Assembly: GCF_002831565.1 (NCBI RefSeq)
Contig: NZ_CP025096.1
Span: 7,245,014-7,309,013, forward strand
Length of the DNA stretch: 64,000 nucleotides
Source: Spirosoma pollinicola
GTDB taxonomy: Bacteria > Bacteroidota > Bacteroidia > Cytophagales > Spirosomataceae
Direction of reading: 5' to 3'
This document shows, piece by piece, positions 41,933 through 51,219 of this stretch (the first letter of the stretch is position 1; every line of letters starts with the position of its first letter). The notes under the pieces are model-generated. The model was not told where the DNA came from and made no database searches. It saw only the letters and a list, made by a program, of their open reading frames with translations. Made by a program: the position numbers and the translations under genes.

Positions 41933-42853
41933 ATGACCAGTGGGCAACCTAACCGTATTAAAACGATCACCGACTACCATCGGATGCTGGGGCTTCCCAA
42001 CCCGGAACACCCGTTAATCAGTGTGATCAATCTGGAATCGTTTCAGCGTCCGGTTACGGATGAACCGGTCAGTTTGATCTTTGATTTTTATTCGATCTCA
42101 CTGAAAAAGAATTTTCATCTCCGGATGAAATACGGGCAGCAGTCCCATGATTTTGATGAAGGTGTGTTTTTCTGCATGGCGCCGGGACAGGTGATAACGA
42201 TTGAGCTTAATTCAGATGCACTCCACCGACCGTCGGGGTGGATGATATTGGTTCATCCTGATTTTTTGTGGAATACGGCGCTGGCAAAAACCATCAAGAA
42301 GTACGAGTTTTTTGGGTATTCAGTCAATGAAGCCTTGTATTTATCGGACAGGGAAGAGGGCATGATTACCGGTATTGTGCAGTATATGGAGCAGGAATAC
42401 AACACCAATATTGATAAGTTCAGCCAACCTGTCATTATCGCCCAGCTTGAGTTATTGCTGACCTATGCCGACCGGTTTTACCAACGTCAGTTTATTACCC
42501 GGCAAATCAGTAATCATAAAATTCTGGACAAGCTGGAGACGTTACTTACAGGCTATTTTAACAGCGATGATCTACTGAACAACGGGTTACCCACTGTTCA
42601 TTACGTTGCCGAAACGCTTAACGTATCGCCCAGTTATTTAAGTGGATTACTTAAAGCATTGACGGGGCAAAGCACCCAGCAACACATCCACAATAAGTTG
42701 ATTGACAAGGCAAAAGAACTGCTATCGACGACGGATTTATCGGTAAGCGAAATTGCTTATGCGCTGGGCTTTGAACATCTACAATCGTTCAGCAAATTGT
42801 TCAAAGCAAAAGTCAACCGTTCGCCGTTGGAATTCCGGCAGTCTTTTAACTGA
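41933..42853 (+). CDS. AraC-family transcriptional regulator (copy 2)
   Basis: The 306-residue protein is similar along its length to the AraC gene at 32977-33891 (ITDYHRMLGLPNPEHPLISV versus ISDYHQLVGLPKPEHPLVSV; HTH LNVSPSYLSGLLKALTG; SEIAYALGFEHLQSFSKLF). It lies downstream of SDR-type genes, as copy 1 does, but on the opposite strand. It probably regulates its own module (inference). Confidence 0.92.
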   Translation: MTSGQPNRIKTITDYHRMLGLPNPEHPLISVINLESFQRPVTDEPVSLIFDFYSISLKKNFHLRMKYGQQSHDFDEGVFFCMAPGQVITIELNSDALHRPSGWMILVHPDFLWNTALAKTIKKYEFFGYSVNEALYLSDREEGMITGIVQYMEQEYNTNIDKFSQPVIIAQLELLLTYADRFYQRQFITRQISNHKILDKLETLLTGYFNSDDLLNNGLPTVHYVAETLNVSPSYLSGLLKALTGQSTQQHIHNKLIDKAKELLSTTDLSVSEIAYALGFEHLQSFSKLFKAKVNRSPLEFRQSFN

Positions 42854-42855
42854 TA

Positions 42856-43142
42856 AAACAATTAGCCATCGAACTTGGCGACTATGGTGTGCGGGCCAAC
42901 TGCGTTTCTCCCGGCCCCGTAAAACCCAGTTGGCGGCAGCCGTTCACTCACCGGAGATCATTCAGGCGTATTATGACGGTATTCCGATAGGCCGCTCGGC
43001 AACAGAGCGGGAAATTGCGGAAACCATCTACTTCCTGTGCTCCGAAAAAGCCGCCTTCGTTACCGGGCAAATGATTGCCGTCGACGAGGGCTTCGATGCG
43101 TCGGGTATTGGCCTGCCAGTCCTGAGGGCTTCACGGGAATAG
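42856..43142 (+). pseudogene. 3' fragment of a short-chain dehydrogenase, frameshifted
   Basis: Directly after the AraC stop, one frame reads KQLAIELGDYGVRANCVSPG and then PV. The next frame continues TQLAAAVHSPEIIQAYYDGI, PIGRSATEREIAETIYFL, KAAFVTGQMIAVDEGF and stops at 43142. This is the C-terminal third of a classical SDR. The two parts join if one A is restored in the run at 42921-42924. The N-terminal two-thirds, with Rossmann loop and catalytic Tyr, are absent, so it is a dead remnant. Confidence 0.85.
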
Positions 43143-43155
43143 GGTGTTATTTTAG

Positions 43156-44124
43156 TTAACTCTCCATACTCCACCGTTTTGGCTTCACCCCTATATGTTC
43201 TTCAAAAAGCCGCGTAAAGTGACTCATATTACTGAAACCTAATCGGAAACCCACTTCCGATACCGACAGTTTATGCGCTCGAAGCAAATTGGCGGCCTCC
43301 TGCATACGGAACGATTGGTAGTAGTGAAAAAGACTGATGCCAAATATTTGTTTGAAAAGACGTTTGAGTTTCGACTTACTAAAATTTGCTACAGTGGCTA
43401 ATGCATCAAGATTGGGTGGCGTATCCAATTGTGTCAGTATAGTATCTCGTATTTTATAAATTGTTTGCACATCATTACTATTCAATGCTGACACGGTAGT
43501 GTTTTCTCGTTTTAACAATTCGGCAATTAATAAACATAGTAGTTCTTCAGCTTTTACCTTGTAATAAAAATTAGTGAGTTTGTCGGGGATATGGCTTGTC
43601 AACATTTCATGGGCCACTTTCTGTATGCCCGCAGGTAGTTGCTCTTCAAATAAAAAAGACTGGTGATGGCTGGTAATTGTGCCAATAATATTATTTCCAT
43701 AATCTACTTTCAGCAATTCTTTCAGGTAATCAATGTCAATACCAATTACAATTGATTTAATTAAAATCATACTCGGAAAGAACATTTCCGCATCTATATT
43801 GCCTGAAAAGATCTGAACAGACTGCAATAAGTTTGTCTTAATCCCCGAGTTATAATTTTCCGATTCCGATACGGAAAGATTGTGAAAAATGACAATTACT
43901 TTCTCCGTCTCCACCTGTGCGGTGGTTCTTTTTATTAACAAGTCTTCTTTTAATTCGTAATCTCTAATCATCATTCTGAGGCCTGGGCTAAACTTAAACC
44001 GTTGTAAGTAGCCTTTGCCAAATTGAGCCGGAATAATGACTTTACCAGTAGCATCAACAGCCGTATTCAGCCGGTCTGCAAAGCGTTTAAATAAACTAAC
44101 GCCATCGTCTATCAATATCTCCAT
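43156..44124 (-). CDS. AraC-family transcriptional regulator, divergent from the TetX-like gene
   Basis: The 322-residue protein has a C-terminal AraC HTH pair: LDALATVANFSKSKLKRLFK and LSVSEVGFRLGFSNMSHFTR, ending EHIGVKPKRW. The N-terminal part (GKGYLQRFKFSPGLRMMIRD) is of the PchR-like type. It is not close to the other two AraC proteins here. It is divergent from and 93 nt away from the FAD monooxygenase start, so probably controls it. Both genes look more A/T-rich than their neighbours. Confidence 0.9.
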   Translation of the reverse strand: MEILIDDGVSLFKRFADRLNTAVDATGKVIIPAQFGKGYLQRFKFSPGLRMMIRDYELKEDLLIKRTTAQVETEKVIVIFHNLSVSESENYNSGIKTNLLQSVQIFSGNIDAEMFFPSMILIKSIVIGIDIDYLKELLKVDYGNNIIGTITSHHQSFLFEEQLPAGIQKVAHEMLTSHIPDKLTNFYYKVKAEELLCLLIAELLKRENTTVSALNSNDVQTIYKIRDTILTQLDTPPNLDALATVANFSKSKLKRLFKQIFGISLFHYYQSFRMQEAANLLRAHKLSVSEVGFRLGFSNMSHFTRLFEEHIGVKPKRWSMES

Positions 44125-44185
44125 AAATGAGCTTTTAAGACTAAAATAACGCCAAATACAGCTATTTTACGTCTATATGGCAGCC

Positions 44186-44193
44186 TAATTTTG
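44186..44193 (+). promoter_or_regulatory. Bacteroidota -7 box of the TetX-like gene
   Basis: TAATTTTG fits TAnnTTTG exactly; a T-rich TATTTTAC about 20 nt upstream stands in for the -33 box. The predicted start of transcription would be near 44200, 18 nt before ATG 44218. Confidence 0.6.
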
Positions 44194-44217
44194 CATTGTA
44201 CTAAAGAACAATGTCAA

Positions 44218-45390
44218 ATGAATTTACTACAAAACAAAAAGATAGCGATCATTGGCGGAGGTCCTGGCGGACTAACGCTTGCCCGACTTTTACAACTCAA
44301 AGGAGCAACCGTAAATGTGTATGAACGAGATTTAAATAGAGCGGTGAGGGTTCAGGGTACGAGACTTGACCTCCATGCCGAATCGGGATTGAAGGCACTT
44401 GAATACGCCCGTTTGACGGATGCCTTCAAAAAAAATTATATACCCGATAATGATCGAACACGGGTTGTTGATGAGCATACAAAAGTTTTCTTTGACCAAC
44501 ATAATGGAGAAACTGCCGGAGATTTTGGCGATGAATGGTTCAGGCCCGAAATAGCCCGTGGGTCACTAAGAACTATCTTACTGGATTCTCTACAACCCAA
44601 CACCGTTGTTTGGAACAGTCATATCGTTTCTCTTGAACCCATTGACAATATGTTCCAGCTACTTTTTCAAAACGGCAATACAGTTAGTGCCGACATTGTC
44701 ATTGGAGCAGACGGAGCAAATTCCAAAATTCGCCAATTTGTTACACCTATCAGGCCGTTTTATTCAGGCGTAACCATTTTACAAGGTGGTATTGATAAGC
44801 CCGAAACGAACGCGCAAAAAATCCATGATTTTTTTAAAGAGGGAAAAATCATGGCTCTGGGCGATTCAAAAACAATAACGGTTGTCAGCGACAAAGTTAA
44901 TGGCAATCTGGAATTTGGTTTAAGTTGGAAAGCCGATGCCAACTGGGTTGCAGACAGTGGTATTGATTTTAATAACGGCAAACAAGTTGCTAAATGGTTC
45001 AAAAAAGAATTTGCCAATTGGGATAGTATCTGGCATGAATTAGTCGAAGCAGAAAACACCCTATTTATCCCAAGACCACAATACTGTATGCCTCTGGATC
45101 AATATTGGAAAGCCAAACCAAACATAACACTCCTAGGCGATGCTGCTCACTGGATGCCGCCCTTTGCCGGCGAAGGCGTAAACATGGCAATGCTTGATGC
45201 GCTTGAATTAAGCGAAAGTCTAACCAATGAAAAATTCACTGATTTAACATCAGCCGTAGCTCATTATGAAAAGCAGATGTTTGCACGGTTTGCCCACATA
45301 GGAAAGCTAACATTGCATAACACCGAATGGATGCACTCACCTGAGGGATTAAAAAAAATGTTGGGCAGATTTAGGCATGACGCAAACTAA
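44218..45390 (+). CDS. TetX-like FAD-dependent monooxygenase
   Basis: The 390-residue protein starts at ATG 44218 (MNLLQNKKIAIIGGGPGGLT). It has the group A flavoprotein layout: GxGxxG loop, YERDLNRAVRVQGTRLDLHA and DIVIGADGANSKIR (DG motif). ITLLGDAAHWMPPFAGEGVN is the FAD ribityl motif. From memory, the opening MNLL-K-AIIGGG, the YERD-R-LDLH segment, the GDAAH-MPPFAG-GVN motif and AVAHYEKQMF correspond closely to TetX tetracycline destructases. Whether it acts on tetracyclines cannot be said from sequence. It is divergent from an AraC gene. Confidence 0.88.
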   Translation: MNLLQNKKIAIIGGGPGGLTLARLLQLKGATVNVYERDLNRAVRVQGTRLDLHAESGLKALEYARLTDAFKKNYIPDNDRTRVVDEHTKVFFDQHNGETAGDFGDEWFRPEIARGSLRTILLDSLQPNTVVWNSHIVSLEPIDNMFQLLFQNGNTVSADIVIGADGANSKIRQFVTPIRPFYSGVTILQGGIDKPETNAQKIHDFFKEGKIMALGDSKTITVVSDKVNGNLEFGLSWKADANWVADSGIDFNNGKQVAKWFKKEFANWDSIWHELVEAENTLFIPRPQYCMPLDQYWKAKPNITLLGDAAHWMPPFAGEGVNMAMLDALELSESLTNEKFTDLTSAVAHYEKQMFARFAHIGKLTLHNTEWMHSPEGLKKMLGRFRHDAN

Positions 45391-45460
45391 AAACACGTAG
45401 CCCGAAAAAAAATCGCTAATAACATGGGTTTAGAATAGCGCTGAATTGGACACGTGTGTG

Positions 45461-47071
45461 CTAAATAGAGGTCGTATCCTCCTGAACCAGTTTTTCGCGC
45501 ACTTTTAGTTCTTCAAGATCGACCAGTGAGAGGTATTTCCGAATCAAATCTTCATCAAATTCCATCTTATGGTTCATATCGATCAGTGTGGTTCGTTGCT
45601 GTTGAAGCAGTTCCAGGTAAGTCCGTTGAAACGTCATAAGGTTCGTTATTCGGGTTTTGTCCGGTTCGTGCAGTTCCTGGCTGAGTAATCGGGAATCAAT
45701 TGATAACCGTTCGTTCAGATTGGCAATGTGTTCATTGGAAAGTTCTGTTTTTTCTAAAAAATGAAGTGAAGTCCGGGTAATTGCCTGTTGGATGATAAGT
45801 TCTTGCCTCCTTTCTGGAATCGCGTTTTGCATACCCTGTAAGTTTACTTTTTTAATCAGCAAAGGCAGAGTTAATCCTTGAAAAACAAGGGTTACCAGAA
45901 TGACAACGAATGTGATAAAGAGAATCAGGTTGCGGTGCGGGAAAGGCTGACCTGCGCCAACAACTAACGGTATTGACAGAGCTGCGGCCAGCGATACTAC
46001 CCCACGCATTCCGGCCCAGCCTAAAATTAGGGGGCCGCTCCATTCAGGATTTGGGTCGGCCACGGTGATAAAGCGGCTGGCAAAGCGGGTGAAAAGCGCT
46101 GCGCCATACGTACACAACAGCCGGGTTACCATCAGCACGACCGAAATGACAAGTCCATAGCCAATGGCGCTGGGTAGACTTACATCGCCAAGCTGCCTGA
46201 CAATAGGGGGCAACTGAAGACCGATAAGCAAAAACACCAGTCCGTTCATGACAAAAACAATATTGGTCCACACGTTTACGCCCTGAAGCCGACTCTGGTA
46301 GCTTAACATACTTTGTCGCTTGTTCGATAGCAACAGCCCCCCGCTAACCACCGCCAGCACGCCCGAAAAGTGAAAATGCTCTGCCGCATAATACATGCAG
46401 TAAGGCGTTACGAGCGTTAGCACGATTTCGATACTGGGCGTAGTTGGCAGCCAGCGAAGAATGGCATATAGAATGATACCCACCAACAGGCCAATGCCGA
46501 TGCCCATAAAAACGACCAGACCAAAACTGGTAGCGGCTTCCTGCAAGTTGAATTGCCCGGTTATGACGGCAGCCAGCGCAAACCGAAACACGATCAGGGA
46601 CGATGCATCGTTGAGCAGGCTTTCGCCCTCGGCAATACTCACCAGCGACTTAGGTACGTTTACCTGCCGCATAATGGTCGTTGCCGAAATGGCATCGGGT
46701 GGCGAGATGATGCCACCCAGGAGAAAGCCTAATGCCAGCGTGAAGCCCGGAATGAATGCCTGCGATACCACGGCAATCACGCAGGAGGTCAGGATAACAA
46801 TGGGAAAGGCAAAACTGGTAATAACCCGACGCCATTTCCAAAACTCTTTCCAGGATGTCTGCCAGGCCGCTTCAAACAAAAGTGGCGGTAGAAAAATAAA
46901 GAAAACCAGATCCGGGTCGATGGTAATTGTTGAAAATTCGTCTGTAAGGCTGAGTGCTAATCCGCCTACTACCAGCACAATAGGATAAGCCAGGCGAAGC
47001 TTATTGGCCAGCATCACCAGCGCCAGAATAATCAGGATGAGGTATACATATTCAATGAAAAGACCTTGCAT
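45461..47071 (-). CDS. CPA1-family Na+/H+ antiporter
   Basis: The 536-residue protein has about 12 membrane segments. Conserved CPA1/NhaP stretches are FFIFLPPLLFEAAWQTSWKE, LGGIISPPDAISATTIMRQV, IAEGESLLNDASSLIVFRFA (the ND motif used for transport) and GWAGMRGVVSLAAALSIPL. The C-terminal ~120 residues are a soluble helical domain (ERRQELIIQQAITRTSLHFL). It exchanges Na+ or K+ for H+ across the inner membrane. It converges with the TetX-like gene. Confidence 0.94.
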   Translation of the reverse strand: MQGLFIEYVYLILIILALVMLANKLRLAYPIVLVVGGLALSLTDEFSTITIDPDLVFFIFLPPLLFEAAWQTSWKEFWKWRRVITSFAFPIVILTSCVIAVVSQAFIPGFTLALGFLLGGIISPPDAISATTIMRQVNVPKSLVSIAEGESLLNDASSLIVFRFALAAVITGQFNLQEAATSFGLVVFMGIGIGLLVGIILYAILRWLPTTPSIEIVLTLVTPYCMYYAAEHFHFSGVLAVVSGGLLLSNKRQSMLSYQSRLQGVNVWTNIVFVMNGLVFLLIGLQLPPIVRQLGDVSLPSAIGYGLVISVVLMVTRLLCTYGAALFTRFASRFITVADPNPEWSGPLILGWAGMRGVVSLAAALSIPLVVGAGQPFPHRNLILFITFVVILVTLVFQGLTLPLLIKKVNLQGMQNAIPERRQELIIQQAITRTSLHFLEKTELSNEHIANLNERLSIDSRLLSQELHEPDKTRITNLMTFQRTYLELLQQQRTTLIDMNHKMEFDEDLIRKYLSLVDLEELKVREKLVQEDTTSI

Positions 47072-47157
47072 ATCGTTCTGTTTTCATAAAAATAACAAAA
47101 GCACAAGGCAAGAAAACCAATTGTTAATTTTTTTAGGATGTCGTACGTTCCAAGCGC

Positions 47158-48402
47158 TTATTTAAACCCAAAGAGGAACGGGAATAAAAAGGTTACGACT
47201 GCACTCCAAACGCTGTAGATCGGGAGAAAAACGGCCATTGACTGACCCACCAGCACGAGGTCGGTCTTTCGGGTCAGTGCCCCCAGGAGCCTTACTCCCA
47301 CATACAGTAAATGTGCGAGCATCAACACATTCGCCCCCAATACCGCTGCCCGGTTGGGCGTAAATCCTCCTTCGGCAATTCGAAAAAGGACCGCCGATAA
47401 GGCAATGCCATTAACCAAAACAGTAACCGCCGATAAGAGGAAAAGAATGAGAATCTGGGTAGGGCTCTTGCTGGTTGGTGTGGTTTCGGCGACCGAAAAG
47501 AAAATAAGAGCCATAACGCCAATTAACAGCACGTTGAAAAGCAGTAGAAACTCCCGATCATGATACGGGTCTTTCCCCGAGAAAACCGTGGCTACCAGAT
47601 AAACAACCAGCATGACCAGCGCCATCGGGCTGAATAGATTGGCAATTACCGGGGCAACTTTATTAACCAGGGTTGGCTGGGTTTGGGTAAGAAAAGTGCC
47701 CACAATGGGTACAGCAGCCAATCCGCAAATTACTACATAGTTGAAGTAAACCGTTTCAATGTTCCAGCCAATCAGTCTGAATAAATTAATGGTGAGTGCC
47801 GTTGTCAGCCCACCCGTGATTAACAATAGGGCAGTCATTATGGCTAATTCTCCATTGTATCGTAGAAAGCCCAGCCAGTTTACCCCGGTTTTCAGTTTGC
47901 CTCCGCCAAACGAGAAACCCAAAAGAGACCACAGCCACAAGGGTAAGTGAATACAGGCTAAGTTCAACGTATCGCCGGGCTTGCTCTGAGGAAGTGCGTT
48001 GATAAAAATGATCGCTAGCAGGATGAATCCAGCCAGCAAGGCACCTGTTTTCCAGGCAATTTTGTTTTTCCAGGAAAAGTAGGCGATCAACAGCGGGAAA
48101 ACGATAAAGCCAATATTGCGGACGTAAAAAGATTCCGGATCCAGCGATAGCAACGCGGGCAGTTTAGCCACAAGTGCCGCCAGCAGTGAAGCAGCAACCA
48201 CAATTATTCGCTCCTTGGCCGTGCCCCAGAATAAACCTTCGGGACTGTAATTGAGTCGTTGGTACCAGCCTTCGACCAGCGGATTCTCCCGCAATTGTGG
48301 ATATAGCGTGTCAAAGGCCGTTTTGAAGGTTGCCTTGTTATTCCGGTACAACTTTTCCAGTTGCCGGGGATTGTCGATGTTCAACAGTATTTCTTCGCGC
48401 AT
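47158..48402 (-). CDS. Multi-pass membrane protein, DUF4153-like
   Basis: The 414-residue protein starts at ATG 48402 (MREEILLNIDNPRQLEKLYR); a longer frame from 48459 begins with an unlikely extra stretch. A soluble N-terminus of about 70 residues precedes roughly ten membrane segments. FRIAEGGFTPNRAAVLGANV resembles the conserved segment of DUF4153 proteins. Function unknown. It lies upstream of the antiporter on the same strand, with an 86-nt gap. Confidence 0.7.
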   Translation of the reverse strand: MREEILLNIDNPRQLEKLYRNNKATFKTAFDTLYPQLRENPLVEGWYQRLNYSPEGLFWGTAKERIIVVAASLLAALVAKLPALLSLDPESFYVRNIGFIVFPLLIAYFSWKNKIAWKTGALLAGFILLAIIFINALPQSKPGDTLNLACIHLPLWLWSLLGFSFGGGKLKTGVNWLGFLRYNGELAIMTALLLITGGLTTALTINLFRLIGWNIETVYFNYVVICGLAAVPIVGTFLTQTQPTLVNKVAPVIANLFSPMALVMLVVYLVATVFSGKDPYHDREFLLLFNVLLIGVMALIFFSVAETTPTSKSPTQILILFLLSAVTVLVNGIALSAVLFRIAEGGFTPNRAAVLGANVLMLAHLLYVGVRLLGALTRKTDLVLVGQSMAVFLPIYSVWSAVVTFLFPFLFGFK

Positions 48403-48620
48403 GGTAGAATTAGGGAACAGCTCACAGAAACACAAAATAAAAAGTACTTTGCGTTTCAAAGTTAATGCAAATTTCCATTCTACAGCAAGTACATAATTAA
48501 AAAATGTTTATCGTGACTATTGACTACCTATCGGTGAAAACTTGCAGGGAAGAAAATCAATAGGAAGTGAATTAACCAACATATAGAAGATTACTATTAA
48601 ACCTGTTCAAATGCTCCTTT

Positions 48621-49373
48621 TTACAAACGCAACGCTTTTTTCAAGTCTTCTTTTTTACCTCTGGATATTGGCAATTCTGCCCCGTCAGTCAACAACAAAA
48701 AGTCACCAAACTCCTTTTTCCAGCTCTTGATAAACTTTTTATTGACCAGATGCGATTGATGGCAGCGTATAAAACCATAGTCGGTTAATAAATCGTCATA
48801 CGCATAAATGGGCTTGCACACCAGAAGTGTTTCGCCACCGGCCAGGTAAAATGTCGTGTAATTATTAGACGATTCACATCGAATAATTACACTGGTTTTT
48901 ACAAAGCGCGTCTCTTTTGCCGTTGCTAAAGCAATTCGCTGTTCTTCCTGATGATGGCCTGCCTGCACTAAATGCACCAGGTTCTGAAGTAATTGATGCT
49001 GCTCTTTAAGACGATGCTGCCTATACGCTCGCTCTACAGCCGCTTGTAATTCATCAATATTTACCGGTTTTAACAGGTAATCGACTGCGGCAAACCGGAG
49101 GGCCTGTATGGCATACTGATCGTAGGCCGTTACAAATATCACCCCAACATTACTATTGTGCAGGCTGCTTAACAAATCGAAGCCGCTTTGTCCCGGCATT
49201 TGTATATCCAGAAACAGCAAATCAGGGTGGTGAAGATAGAGCAGGCTTTTAGCGGTCTCCGCATTCCGGGCCGTAGCACATACGTCCACTTGTGGACAGT
49301 AGGCCGCTAATAGGGCTCGCAGATTATCCAGATTATGCTGTTCGTCATCAATCAAAAGGGTTTTAATACTCAT
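48621..49373 (-). CDS. LytTR-family response regulator (system 3)
   Basis: The 250-residue protein starts at ATG 49373 (MSIKTLLIDDEQHNLDNLRA), where ATGA overlaps the kinase stop. It has a receiver with phospho-Asp in LLFLDIQMPGQSGFD and Lys in YLLKPVNIDEL, and a LytTR domain ending FLLLTDGAELPISRGKKEDL. It is not closely related to systems 1 and 2. Confidence 0.95.
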   Translation of the reverse strand: MSIKTLLIDDEQHNLDNLRALLAAYCPQVDVCATARNAETAKSLLYLHHPDLLFLDIQMPGQSGFDLLSSLHNSNVGVIFVTAYDQYAIQALRFAAVDYLLKPVNIDELQAAVERAYRQHRLKEQHQLLQNLVHLVQAGHHQEEQRIALATAKETRFVKTSVIIRCESSNNYTTFYLAGGETLLVCKPIYAYDDLLTDYGFIRCHQSHLVNKKFIKSWKKEFGDFLLLTDGAELPISRGKKEDLKKALRL

Positions 49374-50998
49374 AAAAACCACTGCTTAAAGGTGAACGTA
49401 AGTTGCATACCCGATGGTAAAGCATTACTGATCGCATAGGTAATCGGCTGGTCGGGATGCAGTCTATTTAACAACTGAATCCGGTCACGCGTTAACTTTA
49501 ATCCCATGCCCGGGGTTAATTTATCCTCCATATAGCCCTGGCCATTATCGGTAATAGAAACGAGCATGGTGTGATCAACCCGGCTAATAGTAACGTTGAT
49601 AACTCCCTTTTCCTGTAGTGAGGCTACCCCGTGTTTTACTGCATTTTCAACCAACGGCTGTAGAAGCAGCACCGGCAAACTCGTTTCATACACATTTATC
49701 GTCGTGTCGACATTGATTGTGTACTGAAAGCCAAACCGTAGTTGCTCCAGCTTCAGATACGTGTCTAACGTCTGGATTTCTTCGTGAAGCGATAGTTCAT
49801 CTTTATGGCTATGTTTTAGCGATTCCCGCAGGAGCCGGGCAAAGTCTGACAGGTAGCTATTGGCCCCTTTAATATCCTGTTTATTAATGAGGCCCTGAAT
49901 TGAGCTGAGCGCATTGAAAACAAAATGAGGATTTAGCTGTGCGTAAATTGCCTTTAGTTCGAGTTGTGACCTGGTCTTATCAAATTGTTCCTGTTGTGTT
50001 TTCCGGCGCTGCCCAATAAACAACAGTAAGAATAAGCAAGCACCCAATAAAGCAGCGACAAAAACACCGACTGAAATACGGAACAGGTTTGTTTGGTACC
50101 AGGCAGGCAGAACGTCAAATCGGTACTCATCGATATTCTGTGGTTGGGCTGAAAAGCGTATTTTAAGCACATAATTCCCTGGCGGAAAATCCTTAAGCCA
50201 GACAAAGCTGTTGTCATAATCATTGAACCGCCAGGGGGTGTAAATACTGCTATTTCGAATCAATTCGTATTGTATCTGCTCCTTGTAAAAAATTGTTCCC
50301 CGTAGCACAAACACAATATTGGTGTTTGTAGAAGGTACAACAAGCACTGGCGACTGCTGGTCTGTTGTTTCTTTAATCGCTGCCCAGGGGAATTGCAGCT
50401 TTTTCAGGAACTGATCAATAGTTTCGGACGTGTAGATATTCGTTATGACCGGTTTTATTGATTCCCAGGCAACCAGCGAGGTAGCCACAATCTGGTCGGT
50501 GGCAACTTTTCTAACATCCAGAATCAGCATACTGCCAAAGCGGGTTCTGTAACCACCCAGGTAAGCCATTTGAGGATTGTCTGAGTCACGAATTAGCGTT
50601 GAATCTGTAAATTGGCTGATACCACGCCACGGCACCAAAACACGATTACCAGGGTATTCGATTACGCGAAACTGGAACAGGTTTGCGTTTTTCGGACCAA
50701 CGCCATGTAAAAAAAACTGTGCACGAGCCGTATCAAACGTAGTGCGGGCCAGTAGCTCTTTAGGGCGCAACTGATGGAAAGCAGAATCCTTTTCCAGCGC
50801 AAAAAAATGGTCGCTTGTTTTCCGTATCGACCATAGAAAATCGTTGCCTTTACGCAAGGCTAAAACCAAACCAACCGATGGTGATTTCCCGGTTGCTCCT
50901 TCTGTATAGCTTTGTGAATAGTCGTCCCAGTTGATTTGCGCTTGTGCAGAAACAGCAGTATATAGCCATCCAATAAGTAATACGATTATCGTTTTCAT
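49370..50998 (-). CDS. LytS-type sensor kinase with large periplasmic domain (system 3)
   Basis: The 542-residue protein starts at ATG 50998, where a signal peptide begins (MKTIIVLLIGWLYTAVSAQA); the frame is open 114 nt further upstream. A periplasmic sensor of about 310 residues ends in a Y_Y_Y-like module (FVWLKDFPPGNYVLKIRF). One membrane segment (RISVGVFVAALLGACLFLLL) and the His_kinase domain follow (YAQLNPHFVFNALSSIQGLI; N box LLQPLVENAVKHGVAS; G box TDNGQGY). It is coupled to its regulator by ATGA. A 7-nt inverted repeat (50998-51019) overlaps its start. Confidence 0.92.
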   Translation of the reverse strand: MKTIIVLLIGWLYTAVSAQAQINWDDYSQSYTEGATGKSPSVGLVLALRKGNDFLWSIRKTSDHFFALEKDSAFHQLRPKELLARTTFDTARAQFFLHGVGPKNANLFQFRVIEYPGNRVLVPWRGISQFTDSTLIRDSDNPQMAYLGGYRTRFGSMLILDVRKVATDQIVATSLVAWESIKPVITNIYTSETIDQFLKKLQFPWAAIKETTDQQSPVLVVPSTNTNIVFVLRGTIFYKEQIQYELIRNSSIYTPWRFNDYDNSFVWLKDFPPGNYVLKIRFSAQPQNIDEYRFDVLPAWYQTNLFRISVGVFVAALLGACLFLLLFIGQRRKTQQEQFDKTRSQLELKAIYAQLNPHFVFNALSSIQGLINKQDIKGANSYLSDFARLLRESLKHSHKDELSLHEEIQTLDTYLKLEQLRFGFQYTINVDTTINVYETSLPVLLLQPLVENAVKHGVASLQEKGVINVTISRVDHTMLVSITDNGQGYMEDKLTPGMGLKLTRDRIQLLNRLHPDQPITYAISNALPSGMQLTFTFKQWFL

Positions 50999-51139
50999 GT
51001 TGTCGATAGTATGACAACAAAAAAAAGACTGTTTCTGCCGAAAATTCAGACCAATGTGAATTCGGCGTGTCTGACTGTGAATTGGTAGCAATTGGCCCAA
51101 AAAGTACAGCATTAGTTAACCTGAATTCGTAAAGTAGAA

Positions 51140-51198
51140 AGCCCCAACTTGTTTGTTGCTCGTCTATAAATTTGTCGAACAACAAACCAGTTGGGGCT
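51140..51198 (-). terminator. Strong hairpin after the carboxylesterase gene
   Basis: The 19-nt arms (51140-51158 and 51180-51198; GCCCCAAC/GTTGGGGC) have one mismatch around a 21-nt loop, 22 nt past the carboxylesterase stop and before the system 3 kinase. Confidence 0.8.
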
Positions 51199-51219
51199 CA
51201 AAAGATAAAGAGCTCTCCG

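Noticed and set aside
42753-43142. A 129-codon gene starting inside the AraC gene
   Set aside because: Its first ~55 codons are an off-frame reading of AraC and SDR DNA; only the end is real, as an SDR remnant.
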